From Ramazzottius varieornatus (lineage: Eukaryota; Tardigrada; Eutardigrada; Parachela; Ramazzottiidae): a stretch of 64,000 nt of DNA. Of this stretch, positions 1 through 13,300 are shown piece after piece. The notes beneath the pieces were generated by a model, which made no database searches, was not told where the DNA came from, and saw only the letters and a list, made by a program, of their open reading frames with translations. How positions within the stretch are numbered: position 1 is the stretch's first letter; every line of letters begins with the position of its first letter. A program made the translations under genes and the position numbers. The stretch covers positions 1,045,153-1,109,152 of the forward strand of contig BDGG01000001.1 in the NCBI GenBank assembly GCA_001949185.1. The letters run 5' to 3'.

Positions 1-1637
1 ATTTGCCGACGCCTCAAAAATCTCGAAATTGCTTTACGCCAGGTGGATCGAACAGGCGTGACATCATAGCTTTGCTCCAAGTTCCGAGAAAGGGAGTTTG
101 AAGTGGATATTTCGGGTTCATGACCTTTATGGAATGATCCATACCGGTCACCTGCCTGGAAGTTTCAACAACACGCTCATTACTTGCCCTAAATAACCAT
201 AATTAGGACAAAACTAGCCCTCACTTACGGCAAATGAACTGCGGAAATTGAATTTGCATACAGATCAGCCGTTGTCACCCCAGCATTATTTCCAGTTTCC
301 AACCTGTTGCATATGATACCATTTACCGCAAAAGCAGGCAAAAGAGGGTAAACAGAAGGCAGCAGGCAAGCTTCCAATTTACGGCTAACTTCCTTCCTAA
401 ACAGTTGCGGTGGCAGACCGTGAAGGGTTGTAAAGCGCCCACCGGTCATAAAGCCTGCAATTACGCACAAAAGGAGCGCAAAGGGAACAAGCAGAAGGAA
501 CCGACACCCACCTAATAACAGGCCACAGTGAGAAATGTTTCTCTTATCAATTTAATTATCGCAAGCACAGTATCGCTCAAATGTTCCCTTCTTCTTCCTT
601 TGACGGGAACGTAAACGTGGGTGAGCACGGCGTGGGTTGAGGTATGTACCGGCGTACAGGTAGATCAAGATCGCACTGCAGTGTCAACTGACCAAAGGTG
701 CAATTAGAATTCACGTACAAAGTGCCCCATTACGGTACACAAATTTCACGGTCCATGCTTCAGTGTCAACCGTCAACTTTCCGAGAAGTACGTGAGGTTC
801 ACGGTTTTCAGTTTGATCAGTCTTGGAAAAAGTTCCTCCTACTTTGAACGTACAGGTAGATCAAGAATGAAGCCGTGGTTCAAAATCCTCTCACTTTATG
901 ACCACGCCTACCTCCATCTCCAAGCCGTGGAGAATCAGCCTTTCGGACTGTATTGTACAGCGCTTGGAAGTACGGTTGCGTACTCGATCGAGACTCATCG
1001 CGTTTTTATATTTGATGATCACTTCTGACAGTTTCGATTATTCATGGAAACGTGCTGATGGTGTTTTTTTTGTCGTGCATCAAAAGATTCGTCTGTGTCT
1101 GTGATGACACTGGCCGTGATTGATGCGGTGTGATTTGTGTAGGCGCGAACGACATTGTGTGCTCACTGGTGCGTCAACCATCTTTCTCTCAAACCTCATT
1201 TTCGAAACAGGAAGAAGCTCACAAAAGCACGCAAAGTTTGTGAAGGTGTTCTTGAGCGGTCTCTTCTATACTGTACAATGTAATGAGATATTTACACCGG
1301 ATATCGTAATAATCGACTTCGCTCTTCATCCATCCACCGCTTGTGTGAGAGTCAGTCGGCCGACAACACGCTCCGCTTGCTGCCAATCAAAAGTTTTACC
1401 TGACTGATCCCCCTGCTTTACGTGCCCAGAGAAAACGGATGTCATAAAGCTATTTCACCTGTTCAACCATTTTCCCCTCGATGCTTTCCTCAACTGATCG
1501 ATTACACGCTACAAGGAAATATGGACCAGAAAGTCTCATTCAGCGTTGTTCAACTGTTTATTGAGCGTCGACCATTGCTCGGTGATTGATCAGCAATTCA
1601 TTTTGTTATTGTGCTGTTGTATTCTATTGAGCGGAAA
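1..1637. other. intergenic DNA, no gene seen
   Basis: Open frames here are short, unsupported by domains and lack convincing splice context. It is probably the 5' flank of the Wnt gene. I see no tandem repeat or clear foldback element. Confidence 0.5.
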
Positions 1638-3626
1638 ATGAACGTGTTACGAACGAAGTTCACTTACATGGATCTCAACTGGTTATTATTTCTAAGAGCG
1701 ATAATTGTCGGATTAGCCATCGATGGAAGTGCCGGCATCAAATGGCTGTAAGTGAATACTGATATTGTGGTCGCACGAAGAATGATAATAATAAGGCGCT
1801 TTTGTGTAGGCTTTTGTCTTTGATGTATCGGCATGTTGTGGTGATTAACGTGGCTCGTTTGACCGCATAGTTGGATTAGAAGTCCTAAACCAAATATTGA
1901 TTCCTGTGTGATTTCCCTAGGAGCTTATCCAAGTCAAATTTGACCTGGACCAGCACGCAACACTGTCGACTGGCCTTCAAGTATCGGACGTTGGACCGTG
2001 GTCAGGCGCAGTTCTGCAAGCGCTATTTGGATACGATGAAATATGTGACGAAAGCCTCCAAGGATACCAGAACGGCCTGTCAGACGCAATTCTTCCATAA
2101 CCGATGGAACTGCTCGTCAGTAGAACTGGCTCCAAACTTCATGAATGATCTCAAATACGGTAATTTAGAATGTCCTATCATGTGTGCTCACTGTTCGCAA
2201 TTACTTCACCCGAGTTGAAAATTTATCCAAGCATAACTTTGGGCAATATTTCTTGGCCAGGCTTCTGTACGTATCAATAATTCAAAATTTCTGAGCCTGG
2301 TGACTTAGATCAGACGGTAACAGAAAACCAACGCATTGGCAAGCAAAAAATCGGGAATCTGACCACCTTTACTCGCCAAACTTCAGGTTTACAGTTTTCG
2401 AACCAGGAAGTGTTTTTTGTCAGGACCGCGACCAAATTTTGTGACCATTCCAGTCCTATCGATTGTTCGCCTAATTTCCGTTTGATTTCCCGAGCTATTG
2501 TCTTGTCGTCATCACGAAAACTAGAGCCAGATTGAAGCAGATCTGTAGGAGGTGTCCGTATCGTTGATGTGCAAACATTAGGTTTTCCCCTTGCAGGAAC
2601 TCGGGAACAGGCTTACGTTGCCGCCCTATCGTCCGCGTCCGTCGTCCATGCAGTAGCCAAAGGTTGCGCTAGTGGAACCCTCACCAACTGCAACTGCGGT
2701 CCGATGCCCAACGAGCCTCCCAGCGGCGACTACAAGTGGGGTGGTTGCGGCGATGACGTGGTCTTTGGCATGAAAGTCAGCCGGCTCTTTACCGATATCC
2801 CCTACAGCTTCAAATACTTTGCCAGCCAAGAGAACCAAGGCAAGCTGAAGAAGAAAGACAAGTTGAGCAAGTTGCTCGTCTGGAAGAAGAGCCGCCAGTC
2901 GCGCGCGGCTTTGAACCTCCACAATCAGTTCGCGGGGAGGAAGATGGTGGAGGCCGCCCTGACACGCCACTGCAAGTGCCATGGCGTCAGCGGCTCTTGT
3001 CAGATACGGACGTGCTGGAAGAGCTTGCCGACCGTGAAGGAGATCTCCGAAAGGCTGTATCGCTCGTATAAACGAGCAGTGGAGGTGAGTGAGTGCATGC
3101 TGTAAACGTTGACTTGGTTGTCAAGTGGCACTTGAGAAGTGTGCAAACATCCTCGTTTCCCTTTCCTGAATGACTTTGACTAGACGGCCGAAATAAAGCT
3201 GACAGCCAGATCAAATCTTCAACTTTCATTTTCCATTCAACTGGAAAATTTAAAAAAAAGTACAAGCATTGGATGCTTGTAGCAATTTGACGTTTTCTGT
3301 TTAAGGTGCGCCATCTGCCGGCATCCAACAGTTTCGAGCCCGTTTACCCGTTGGTTAGCGATCAAACAGACGAGACCCTTCTCTTCTCCGCCAAGTCGCC
3401 AGATCACTGCACACCGGATGAGAAGTTTGGCTCCGTGGGAACACGCGACCGACTGTGCAACGCTACCTCCCACGGACCGGAGAGTTGTCAAAGCATGTGT
3501 TGTGGCAGAGGCCATTACAGTTACTCTGTCCTTGTCAATGTTTCCTGTCATTGCAAATACATTTGGTGCTGTCGTGTGGAGTGTCAAACGTGCCAACAGA
3601 AGCTTCTAGTCACCAGATGTAAATAA
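1638..3626 (+). CDS. Wnt11-like: Wnt ligand, Wnt11-like, four exons
   Basis: Secreted lipid-modified signalling ligand for Frizzled-type receptors. Exons 1638-1747, 1921-2159, 2597-3084 and 3306-3626 have GT-AG borders and matching phases, giving 385 residues. Exon 1 encodes a hydrophobic leader (about residues 13-30). Exon 2 has the family signature RWNCSS followed by VELAPN; exon 3 has GTREQAYVAALS, YKWGGC and the block CKCHGVSGSC, whose serine (about residue 248) is the conserved O-acylation site. Exon 4 holds the cysteine-rich C-terminal domain with MCCGRG and CHCKYIWCC, ending shortly after a final cysteine. The ELAPN and GTRE blocks and the NCNCGP spacing fit Wnt11 better than other subfamilies; this is a reading by eye, not a tree. 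A lysine-rich stretch (about residues 197-214) looks longer than in vertebrate Wnt11. A polyadenylation signal AATAAA lies at 3679-3684. Confidence 0.95.
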
Positions 3627-3678
3627 TGGGCATCTTCTTGTCGTTTTGTGAAATACTCTACGTCCTCGATCTACCAAG

Positions 3679-3684
3679 AATAAA
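3679..3684 (+). promoter_or_regulatory. polyadenylation signal of the Wnt gene
   Basis: A canonical AATAAA lies 53 bases after the Wnt stop codon, supporting a short 3' UTR. Confidence 0.6.
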
Positions 3685-4140
3685 CTTACTCCCACAAGTC
3701 AGAAAGTATCGTCGTATTTTTCTTTTATTCGTCGTATCTGAAGCCAGAATTACAGTAAAAGTTGATGAATAGGGCCATAGTGTTCAAACAGGAACAGGAA
3801 TATGCTGCGAAAAGAACTGCGGCGCCACCTACAGCAGTCGCTTCCATCGCTGCGCTTGTCATATTATTGCACCGAGACGTTGTACACTAATAGCAGGGTG
3901 AATTCTGGATTAACTCTGCACCTCGGGCTCTGCTACTAACTGGCATTTGTAGCTGCACTTCCATGCAACTCTCGGACAGTTTGATTTTTCGATCTATTTC
4001 AAGAGCAGACAACAAAGAGGACTTCAACGTCTGGTCATACGTGCCTTTTGCCCCTGCTGGATTCGACAGATGTGAGAAAGGGAAACGAAAGAGCAGGAAT
4101 GTTTAGCGACGTAGTACTGGCCGAAGTGGTCTGATGTCAG

Positions 4141-7108
4141 ATGCCTGTGACTGCCATCACGGGCTTGTTTTTGCTTACCCCTAATTACAAAAATTTTGAA
4201 AGCGACTTCCGTATCGCTGCGACATGGCGCAAAACATACCCTGTGGATTCCGCGCGAAATAGCCTTTCCCGGGGAAGTGAAAGCAGCCATTCAAGAGCTC
4301 AATCAAGTAACTGCGCTTTGCATGATGCAGTACGAGAAGAAAAAGTAAAATTTCCAAATCAGAGCCAGGCCAGTCGTACGGCCAGCCAACAACATCACAT
4401 TCAAACGGCTGTGCTCAGCCGTAACGTTCATCTACCTGAATTTACGGACTTTATGTTTGCTTCTCGCATTTCTGATCCCTCTTCGACTTTCTCGCCGACG
4501 GTGATCGATGTTCCAGTGCGAAGCACCTGCGACGAACTTGCTTCGGATATCGAAGGTGAGCTGTATCACAGGCTGCATTCGGAATAGGACCCAAGCCGAA
4601 CTATCCTGAACTGGGCATCGTTTCGACGAAAAGAGGTGAGGAATATCGACAAGAATCCTCATTTACGCTTTATCAAGAATCTTGCTTGGTAAATCGTTTC
4701 GCTGCTTTCTTTAGGGTCAGATGTATACCAGTCTCACAGTAGAAGACGTGAGACTGTTGCTCCAATCACTCATCGCCGGAAGAGCTGTGGGTCCGGCCGT
4801 GCCGGAGCTGGGCTGCTCAAACAGAAGAAGCACAACAACGCGTCTCCTTCCACCTTCGACAACACTCGCGCCATTGAAGCTGATAGCAATACTGGATCCA
4901 GGGGAGACCTCGCGGGATTGATGAGCATGTTTGGTGTTCAGGTAAGCTTGGCTAAGATTTCCTACCTGTTTGGCAGAGGAAAAAGAGTGGTATAAGTTTC
5001 AAATGGGAGCTCGGCAGACAATTCGACAAAACCGATTTTCAAACGGCGCCCGCTTCTGGCCATTGGAACTGACAACATGCGCCACTTGGGGGAAACCATC
5101 TGGTCGAATTTGCTTACCGACCTAGGAGACTGCTCCGAAGATCGCAACCACTTGCCGCACCAGCCAGGATCCACTGCTCGAAATCAGTAGCCGAGAAGGC
5201 CCGTGCACTAAACTGCTCTTTCGCAGGTGATTGTGGAGTATACTCCTAACAGCCAAAAGGATGGAAAATTTACCGCTCGAGACGCTGCTTTATACTATTA
5301 CTGTACGTTAATACCTGAATTCTTCTGGATGAAACGATAGAAGACACATATTATGGATTGTAATGCGTTACTGTGCACAGTTCTTGCGTTTTACAGAATA
5401 ACAACAAGGGACTTATTTGCTTGTCCTGTCGTGATGTCACGAATTGACAGCTAGGAAGGACGAGACGCTGAGATGGTCGTCCATAACGTTCCATGGAAAA
5501 ATGGTGTGAAATGGTTTCTTGATAGTTCAAACGAGAAAACAAACTCTGGAAGAAAACAAGGAGATTTTCAACCAGAGATTTCGCTGTGCAGTAGGACGTG
5601 TAAGCGCACACATGGTTGCAGTCAGTAGGCCGCATACCAAATTTCGACCAATCATTTGCTTTGAGCGGATTGAGCCAAACACATGTGGTGTTCGGGAAAT
5701 CTGTACCCTGGTCTATCAAAAGTTTTGCATTTCCCGGTCCGGATAATCTTAGGGTGTACCCCTTGTAAGCCGTTAGCGGTAGCGGTACTTCGTGCTTGAC
5801 AATTTTAGTCTTGTATTATTTTCACGATTATTCCGTAGTAATTTCAGAGCCGATCCTGATTACAGTTAAAGGTGAGGCTGCACCTTGACGAAGTTTCCTG
5901 TGTTCCGTATTGCAGGTATGGCAAAACCGGGATCTTCCAGAGGCAAAAAGTCCGAGGGTGGCGAGAAGAAGCAGGCGAAGCCGTCTGATGTAGGGACTTT
6001 CGGTGAGTGACTGGACGTTCAGTCATCCCTGAAACCCTATTCGGATCACCATTTGTACTTTCCGGTCCAACAATGCGAACTCGGAAGCGGAAGAGCGTTG
6101 TGGAAGAAGTCGAAAACCCAGAGAGTCGACTAGAGCGCATCCACAAAAAAGGTTCGTTCATCTTGTCCAGTTGCGTTTTGGAGAATTATGACTTGAGGGA
6201 TGTACCCCGTATTCTACCTATTGTCTTGTCAGACTTCATCGTGGTTCAGTTTCCGGACAAGATGGCTTTGACACTGGATATGAAAGCTGTCCCGACAACG
6301 AAGAAATGGGATGGGGACGACGGCGTTTCCTACGGCGAGTCCCCAGCTTCGGGTGACCAGATAGTCGTTCGTCACGCAAAGCAGCAGTCTTCCAAAGCCA
6401 AAGTCGTGATCATCACTGCGAGCAAAACTGAAGCTGAAGGTTTACAGAAAACGCTGGACGAGCAAGCCAGGTAAGCGATGGTAAATGCTTTCCATGTCTT
6501 ACGGCTATCTCTGCTGTTAGTGCTTTCTCATCGAGTAGTTTTCAGAAAGTCGCTCCAAAGAAACCTTCCGGTCCGTTGTCACCTTCCAAAATTCAGAATG
6601 AGCGAGATTTCTCATCAGAGCTGGTCTGTGAATCTGCTGATGGATAACACGCTGACGAAGATGAAGCTTGGGTTAGCGAGTCGGCGGAAGTGGAAAAAAA
6701 CAGAACGGTCGGCGTCCCCACAGCTTCAGTTGGCTCAGACTTTGGATAGGCCCTACTGTTCTTTGGTCCAAGGCACAACGCTCTGGATTTGTTCGTGGGT
6801 CGTGGATTTGGGCTTCAGGCGGCTCTGGGAAACGGTGTCGTTACCGACATTGTCGGTAAGAGGATTTTCGTCCACCGCTCGTTCAAGTTCAAGTTCTATT
6901 TCTAATGGCAATGTTTCTTCTCAGGTTGGATAAACTCCTTTCATTCGGTTTCCATGCATGACGAGCGAGCAAGAGTCACCAGTACCGAAGTGGTCACGGT
7001 GTTTGGCAAACGGCTGTACAACATGAGAAAGAGTATGAACCCCGGCGAGGGTACTTCAGGAGTACAATCCAAAGACCTAGTTTTCGAATCTGATGATGAA
7101 CCTTTGTG
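4141..7108 (+). CDS. unrecognised multi-exon gene, possibly decayed at its 3' end
   Basis: A chain of exons joins with consistent phases: up to 4555 (phase 1), 4715-4941, 5227-5302, 5916-6002 and 6233-6470, each bounded by good splice sites. The encoded protein is hydrophilic, with a lysine/serine-rich segment near 5920-6000. The true start is unclear; ATG 4141 is only the first in the open frame. A later exon (about 6546-6855) and a final exon (about 6926-7108, ending in an acidic tail with ESDDEP) join in phase with each other, but the frame that fits them has two in-frame stops between 6640 and 6740. That could be a pseudogene, an assembly error or an unrecognised splice. No domain was identified. 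Confidence 0.5.
5006..5131. repeat. short foldback repeat, GCGCCACTT family copy
   Basis: The left end reads GGGAGCTCGG followed by ATTCGAC; the right side carries GTCGAATTTGC in inverse, and the centre has ATGCGCCACTTGGG. It matches elements at 59.6 and 63.8 kb. It lies in an intron of the 4.1-7.1 kb gene. Confidence 0.65.
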
Positions 7109-7261
7109 AAAAGTCTCGCCGTTCGTTCAACTAGCCTCCCTTTTCTTCTCTATTGAGCATCCGAAATTGTGAACGACGTAGGATTCTCATTGTCTGTAGG
7201 CTAACTTTTCGAACTGCGGATGCGTGTAAGAAAACTGCGAATCAGTATTGGTCGACACTTC

Positions 7262-7321
7262 CGCTTCCCCCAAACATCCGCTTCCTCCAAACATCCGCTT
7301 CCCCCAGACATCCGCTTCTGA
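7262..7321. repeat. 17-bp tandem repeat
   Basis: Roughly four imperfect copies of a unit around CATCCGCTTCCCCCAAA, directly upstream of a long hairpin. Confidence 0.75.
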
Positions 7322-7344
7322 ATGCCCTCCCGAACATGCGATAC

Positions 7345-7388
7345 GGAAGCGATGAGGTATATGACAGACCATATACCTCATCGCATCC
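7345..7388. repeat. hairpin with 19-bp arms
   Basis: Arms of 19 bases, with 18 of 19 positions pairing around GCGATGAGGTATATG, surround a 6-base loop ACAGAC. Confidence 0.8.
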
Positions 7389-9370
7389 GTTTGGTGTCAT
7401 TTGTGGAATGTGAGTATAGTTCCTGCTGAGCGGCGGGACCTCTTACGTTCGGTCTAGCGATACTGCCCACTTGCTCACCCAGGCTGACTGGGGTTATTGT
7501 TGTACACCAATCACAAATCTAATGAAGAATGGTTACAGCGCACCTTATGTTTTTGATTGAAATTGGCACGACCTGTGAATTAGCTTACCAAGAGAACGCC
7601 CGTAGAAGGAGGGCGTTGCCGATGGAGCCGGTAAGGCTAACAAGTAAAATAGAGCTTCCTGTGGCGTAATGCATCTAAAAAAGGAGGAACCGACAAGTTT
7701 ATCATCGTAAGAGTCGATGCTCCCAAGTGCTCACAAGTGGATACTCTGGCCATGCAGCTGATGCCCATCTTCCCCATGCAGGCGCCGGAAGATCACCTCT
7801 TTCAAAAAAGTAATCCCTGTGTGGATGATCCTACTGCTGATGAACCCGTCGAAATCTTTCGGTTGAAACGTTATCGTTAAACGCGGTCCTGTTGTTGACA
7901 TTCATCCTGAACAATCTGAATGAAAGGACGAGCGGAATATAATCACTACGAGGTATATAAGCTCTGCAATTCGGTCGGACCGATTTTCCCATCACAATTC
8001 GGGCGGTCTGTATCTCCGCTCTGTCTGCTCCAAGTCTTCTAGTTTTTGTTCGCCGGGCTAGAACAGACACTCTTCTATCTCTCGTGATGGTTCTAGAGAT
8101 AGGAAGATGTCACAGAGTTGAGGAGTCAGCGGTGAAAGGAAGAGGGGTCTGCTCAGTGTTGGATAGCCTAAAGTTGTATCAACCGATGTATGACGATCAA
8201 TCGATACAGCATAGTAATTAACATATCAACTTTTCGCGCCGCTCGAATTATGGAGTTTACCTCGTAGACAGATTATTCGGAATGAGACACCAAGTTTGCT
8301 TACGTTCTCGAAAGTGAGGAGCGAGCGATGACGGTACCACAAACAAGCAAGCGCCAACTGGGGTTCAAGTGCCTGAACGAGATGGAAATTTGAAACACTG
8401 ATTGAAAACAAATTTAAACTAGCTTGACATGCCGAGGCATGCAGTTAACCAGTGTTGCCGCTTTCCCCTAGCTGCTAATGATCGAGGGATGACTGGCTCA
8501 AACACATTCTGTCAAGTCCCTGCATCTCCAGCCGAAGGGAAACCTTGCAACGGATAGATGTCTGGGTTGGCCTTAATGGCTGCATTGAAAGCGCGCAACA
8601 TCAAATGAGTCCTTCTCAGCATCGCTCATTCGAGCTTGGGCGAAGACTCCTTTTCCTTCGCAGTGTACTACTGTACAGGAAGGGTTTTCCCGGCTCTTGG
8701 CGAACTCTTACGTACTGGCGTCCCAGCTCACCAAACACAAAGCTCTTCCCAACATATACGCACACTGGGTCGTTTCCTTGTAGTAGCGAATGTGCATCAT
8801 CATTCTTTAAATTTTGCGTTTTGGGTTGCTTATCCCCATTCATATGGCTGTACATTCAGGCTGATTCAGCAAACGTCCTTGGTCTCGAAAGATTCCTTGG
8901 GAGCACGGAAGACGTCACGCACTGGGCATCCGAAAGGTACCATCAGCCTAATTTCGGGAATGACTGCAAACTATCTTTGCTGCAAACTATCCAAAGGACA
9001 CAGGGCCATGCATTCAGACTAGCGTTCAGGCCATGGATTCCACGCGTGAGGGCTCGTTCCTAAGCTGATCGAGCCCTGAAAAGCGGTGATTAGGAAAGAA
9101 TAAGATAGACTGAATCGCGGAATAAAATCCTGGAAGACACCGCAGGAAGCGGAAGTGACGTCAAAATTCAGGGCGGATCATCAGTGTGATAGTAAATCAA
9201 CCGATTTGATTGCCTACTGGATGATTTCATGTTGACTTATTCCGCCGATTCAGTCTATCTCTGTGCGTGGAGCAAACTCTCCTCTATCTTTTTGTCGTAA
9301 CTGTTTGAAGATCAGAGTGGACAGACTGGCGTGAATCCCTTATGAATAAATCACCCGTCCACCGCTGGTT

Positions 9371-9615
9371 AGGACTCCAAATTGCTGCAGTGACGTGAAG
9401 CGCTTTAGTTGAGTATTCTTGATTGATCACAAATTGTTCAGCCGATCAGCTGTTTAGCACGTTGGAACTTGGTGGCGCGCCATCACGCACTGCCAACGGG
9501 TTATGCTTCGCCGTTCTATACCCGAATGTCAAAGCAGCTGATCGGCTGAGCAACTTGTGACAAACCAAAATACTCAACCGAAGAGCTGTACGTCACTGCA
9601 GCAAATTGGAGTCCT
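9371..9615. mobile_element. foldback MITE-like element
   Basis: Inverted arms of about 80 bp (9371-9452 and 9535-9615), starting AGGACTCCAA and ending TTGGAGTCCT, with moderate divergence. Both arms end inward at CAGCTGATCGGCTGA or its complement. No ORF is supported inside. Confidence 0.75.
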
Positions 9616-10345
9616 GACTTCCGGTTCCCGCAGTACCTTCCAGGTTTTCTTTGCGCACTAGTTCTATAGCTCAAACTGTCCACCAGACTCTTCTCCATAT
9701 TCCTGTGAAGTCGGTTTGAGCATCAGGATTTAATGGTTGGCGGGATCGCCTTGTCGAGAGTTAAGGTCACCTGCGAAAGGCGCTGCTATGAGTTCATATC
9801 TATCGTGCGTAAACAGCCTGTGATCCCATCCCACTCGCTCATTTAGAGAGAAATTCTGTACAATCAATTTACCACAGTTTATAGTCGGTGCCTAGAGAGT
9901 GAAACCATATTCACTGCAGTACAGGCTTCTATACAGGCTCGTTGATATACTGGAGAAGTCCAATCAGCCCACAATCAAGCGTAGAAAGACAAGACAGGGC
10001 GGACTTTTCGTATTGATCTATCATGATCGGTGCGAAAGTTACTGCGAACGGTGCGTGAAACTCATATGGATACTGCAGGTTTTGTATTTTATGGATAAAT
10101 GTGGTCAAATTGTATCAGCCATAACGCATACTGAACCGAAGAACATCTCGTAGCCTATATGTAAAGCTTGTGATACCGCAGTTGGTATAGCTTGCAGCAA
10201 GTCCGACAAAGCGAAAGGTAGTAGTGCATGGATATGAAGTCTGATAAAAATGTGATTCTGCTCGGCTAATTTATAATGATGCAGCAGGCACTTGCAGCAA
10301 TGGTCCTGGATGTAATGGTAGTCAAGGCAAAGGTAGACGGTAGAC

Positions 10346-13300
10346 CTATTGTGTTGTCTCGTCATCTGTACTTCCAATAGTTTCATTCATAGAATCACGG
10401 ATTTGATCACTAATATCGACTGCTTCGTTAATTGCCGTAATCAAGCAGTTCTTTGAAACCGACTCTGTTTGGCACAATGCAGCTACGTATTCAGCGTAAA
10501 CTTCAGTGAACGGTTCAAGTAGATTGGTATAGTATTCGGAGCTCCATTGGCCAGTCCCCACCGACGGCACTCGCAAAGTCCCTTGGTACACGACTTGTTG
10601 TTCTCGAGAGCTGGTAGTAACTACGTACACCCCGCCGTGTCCGAATGCAGTAATACCGCACTGTTGTATTCCAGGCTCTGTGGAACCGACAACAAGTAAC
10701 CTGGCCACTTCCTGGTATTGATCTGTATTAATATTGCACGGTCGGGGCTGTTGCTCTAGCGCATAAGGAATGCTTGGAGGAGACGCCGGTGGTTGCTCGG
10801 CCTCGCGATCGTGCTGCGGTAGGGCATTCAGTACTTTGACCGATCCTTTGACTTTTTTCGACCTTCCTAATTCTTTTAGCGCGTTTACCCCACTGTATTT
10901 TTTCAGCGGATTCAGCCGATTCAGTGTAATCAGTGCGTCTACTACAGGCTTGACGTCATCACTGTTCTTTTGTGACTTAGACGATTCCGTTTGCGAAGGC
11001 GAAGGATCGGCCAAAGATGTGTCAGAGGACGCAGACTTTTCAGTTGCCGGAGGGCTGCCCGTGTTTTTGGCCTGTGTAGTACTGTTCAGTCGTTTAAATA
11101 TAGAGAGTACTGATTTCTTGTTTTCGGCGTTTTTCTCTGACTTGGACGGCTCCGTCTGCGACGGCAAAGGATCAGACGTAGCACCAGGTGCGGTCGTTGG
11201 AGCTGGTAGCGGGCTTCCCTGTTCGTCGGCCTGAGCAGCGGTGATCGTTCCGCTTGATTGTACCGTCGGGGTTTTTGGCAGACGGCTAACGTTGTGCAGA
11301 TCCACGACATCTAGCAGTTCATTTAGATCGAGGCGTTCATCGTCCCTTATTTTCAGGATACTCTGCAGTGTCATTCGCAGTATGAATGAAGCTGTTTTGG
11401 GAAGAGCACCGACCCGCTGAGTAAGGTTAGTATGATATTTTTCAAGGTCTGACCGAGGAAAAACTCCAGCATCGGCTTTAACGGTAAGTAAGTTATTCAA
11501 ATCTAGCAGTCCAGCCAGACAGGCATACATTATGACGCCAAAGCTCCACACATCAGCTTTGTATGCTTTCGCAATGGTGTTCGCAGCGGTGTTCGCAGCG
11601 GAATTCGCGTCGGTGTCTGCTGCGGTCTTGACGAATTCTCCGCGGACGACTTCTGGTGCCATGTACGTAAAGGTACCGACGTAGGGACCATAGGTCGTGA
11701 GCACGCGCGCGAAATCTTTCGAGACACCGAAGTCCCCGATTTTTAGAACTATGTTCTCACATGGTGTTGCTTTCAGGTCTGACAACTTGGCTGGATCGTT
11801 TCTACCGTTTATGTGGAGCAGAATATTCTCTGGTTTAAGGTCCCTGTGGGCGATCCCCAGTGCATGTAGAGCCTTTAATCCGTTAGTTATCTGCTTTGCA
11901 AAGTACCAAAGATCCTTCTCCGGTACATTTGGAACAGCTGAAATAAATTGTGGTGAAAAGCCCACCAACGTCGACGCCGCAGCGCCAGCCACCCTCCTGG
12001 AGCTCTCTTGGCTCGCTATTTAGCCAATTTTTCTATCGGCCCTAGCAGTGGGACGGGAAAAGTCCTGGTTGTGAGACAGCGGAACAGATGAAACCGTTTT
12101 CCTATTTAAGATACGTCCAGTCGCAGATTAGGGAGAATAGTTCGCAACAGCGTACTGAAGTACCCGCAAGACGGGAAATTATGGTACAGTAAAAATTATG
12201 GGACAAGCGGAAAAGACAGTAAAATGGAAATTTGACCGTAAAAAAGTGTCGAGAAATGTATTACCGTGGATCGGTCGCGCACGTACGTGCTTGCGTACCA
12301 CCGTAGCGAAACGGCCTGTCCCATAATATGTACTGTACCATAATTTCTCGTCCTGCGTGTACTGTATTAGGTCGGTCAATCTGATTTTGCGTTGTCGGGA
12401 GGGGGGGGGGGCGCACTTTCGATAACGTTTCTTCACCAGGCGAAGAAACTTTTTCCGTTTGAACGATGCTCAAAAGTAACAACAAGCTCTTTACGATTCT
12501 TCAGAACCATCATCAGAACGATTCAATGAAAGAAGAAAAGGGAAAACTGAGGGGAGCAGCAGCGCTCAGTTTTGACTAGGGTGTGTTCGTAATTTTTCTA
12601 CGACAATACCACTTACTATTTTCACGAAAACGTGTCTGTTTGTTGTACTGGACAACTTGACCTGCAAACCAAAGGCAGTACGCTATGGAGGAAACAAACG
12701 GTCATTCTGTAGAAAACAGTTTTGTCAGATTTCGGGATGGTACGTCGCGGATTTCAGTGTGCGCCAGTTCAACGTGGGAAAAATTTTTTGGCTGTCCTTC
12801 CTCAACAGAGAACGAGTGACAGTGGTTTTTCATGATATAACGAGGTATCCTTTTCTACTGTTCAAAGTTTCAGAATTTTCGCTCTCTCTGGGAATGCAAG
12901 ACCCACGTTTTTTGACGTCAATTTGTGGTCATTGTTGGGATAAATCTCCACCTGGCTATGTTCTCAGCCAAGGTTTCCCGAAGTAAGTCGAAACCGCTGT
13001 TTAACGGTGGGGTCTTTGGGTTGTTATCACCTGGTATTTGCACTACTCGTATAGTTGGACCACAAAAATTTCTCGGAAAGCGGTAGTAAGGAAAACCGTT
13101 CTTGGAAATCAACTGAGAGCGTGATCGGAACTTTTACACAATCGTTTCAAAGACTGTAGCATTTCCTATGTTAAAAACAAGAAACTGGATCAAAATTCCG
13201 ACCCAGTCCATAGATATGATTTTCGAAAGTCGCTGTTCAGAAAAGCGCAAAGTCATATGGACGGACCTGCTAAGTGAATTTGATCGGTTCTCCAAACGAA

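Larger units (their letters stand above)
7109..10345. other. intergenic DNA with repeats only
   Basis: No supportable coding exon was seen. The stretch holds a 17-bp tandem repeat, a strong hairpin and one foldback element, listed separately. Confidence 0.5.

Noticed and set aside
12179-12436. Minus-strand frame with YYGTGRFATVVRKHV resembling a kinase glycine loop
   Set aside because: It lies inside the MITE at 12160-12362 and a related sequence recurs in the MITE copy at 43.7 kb, so it is element sequence, not a kinase exon.
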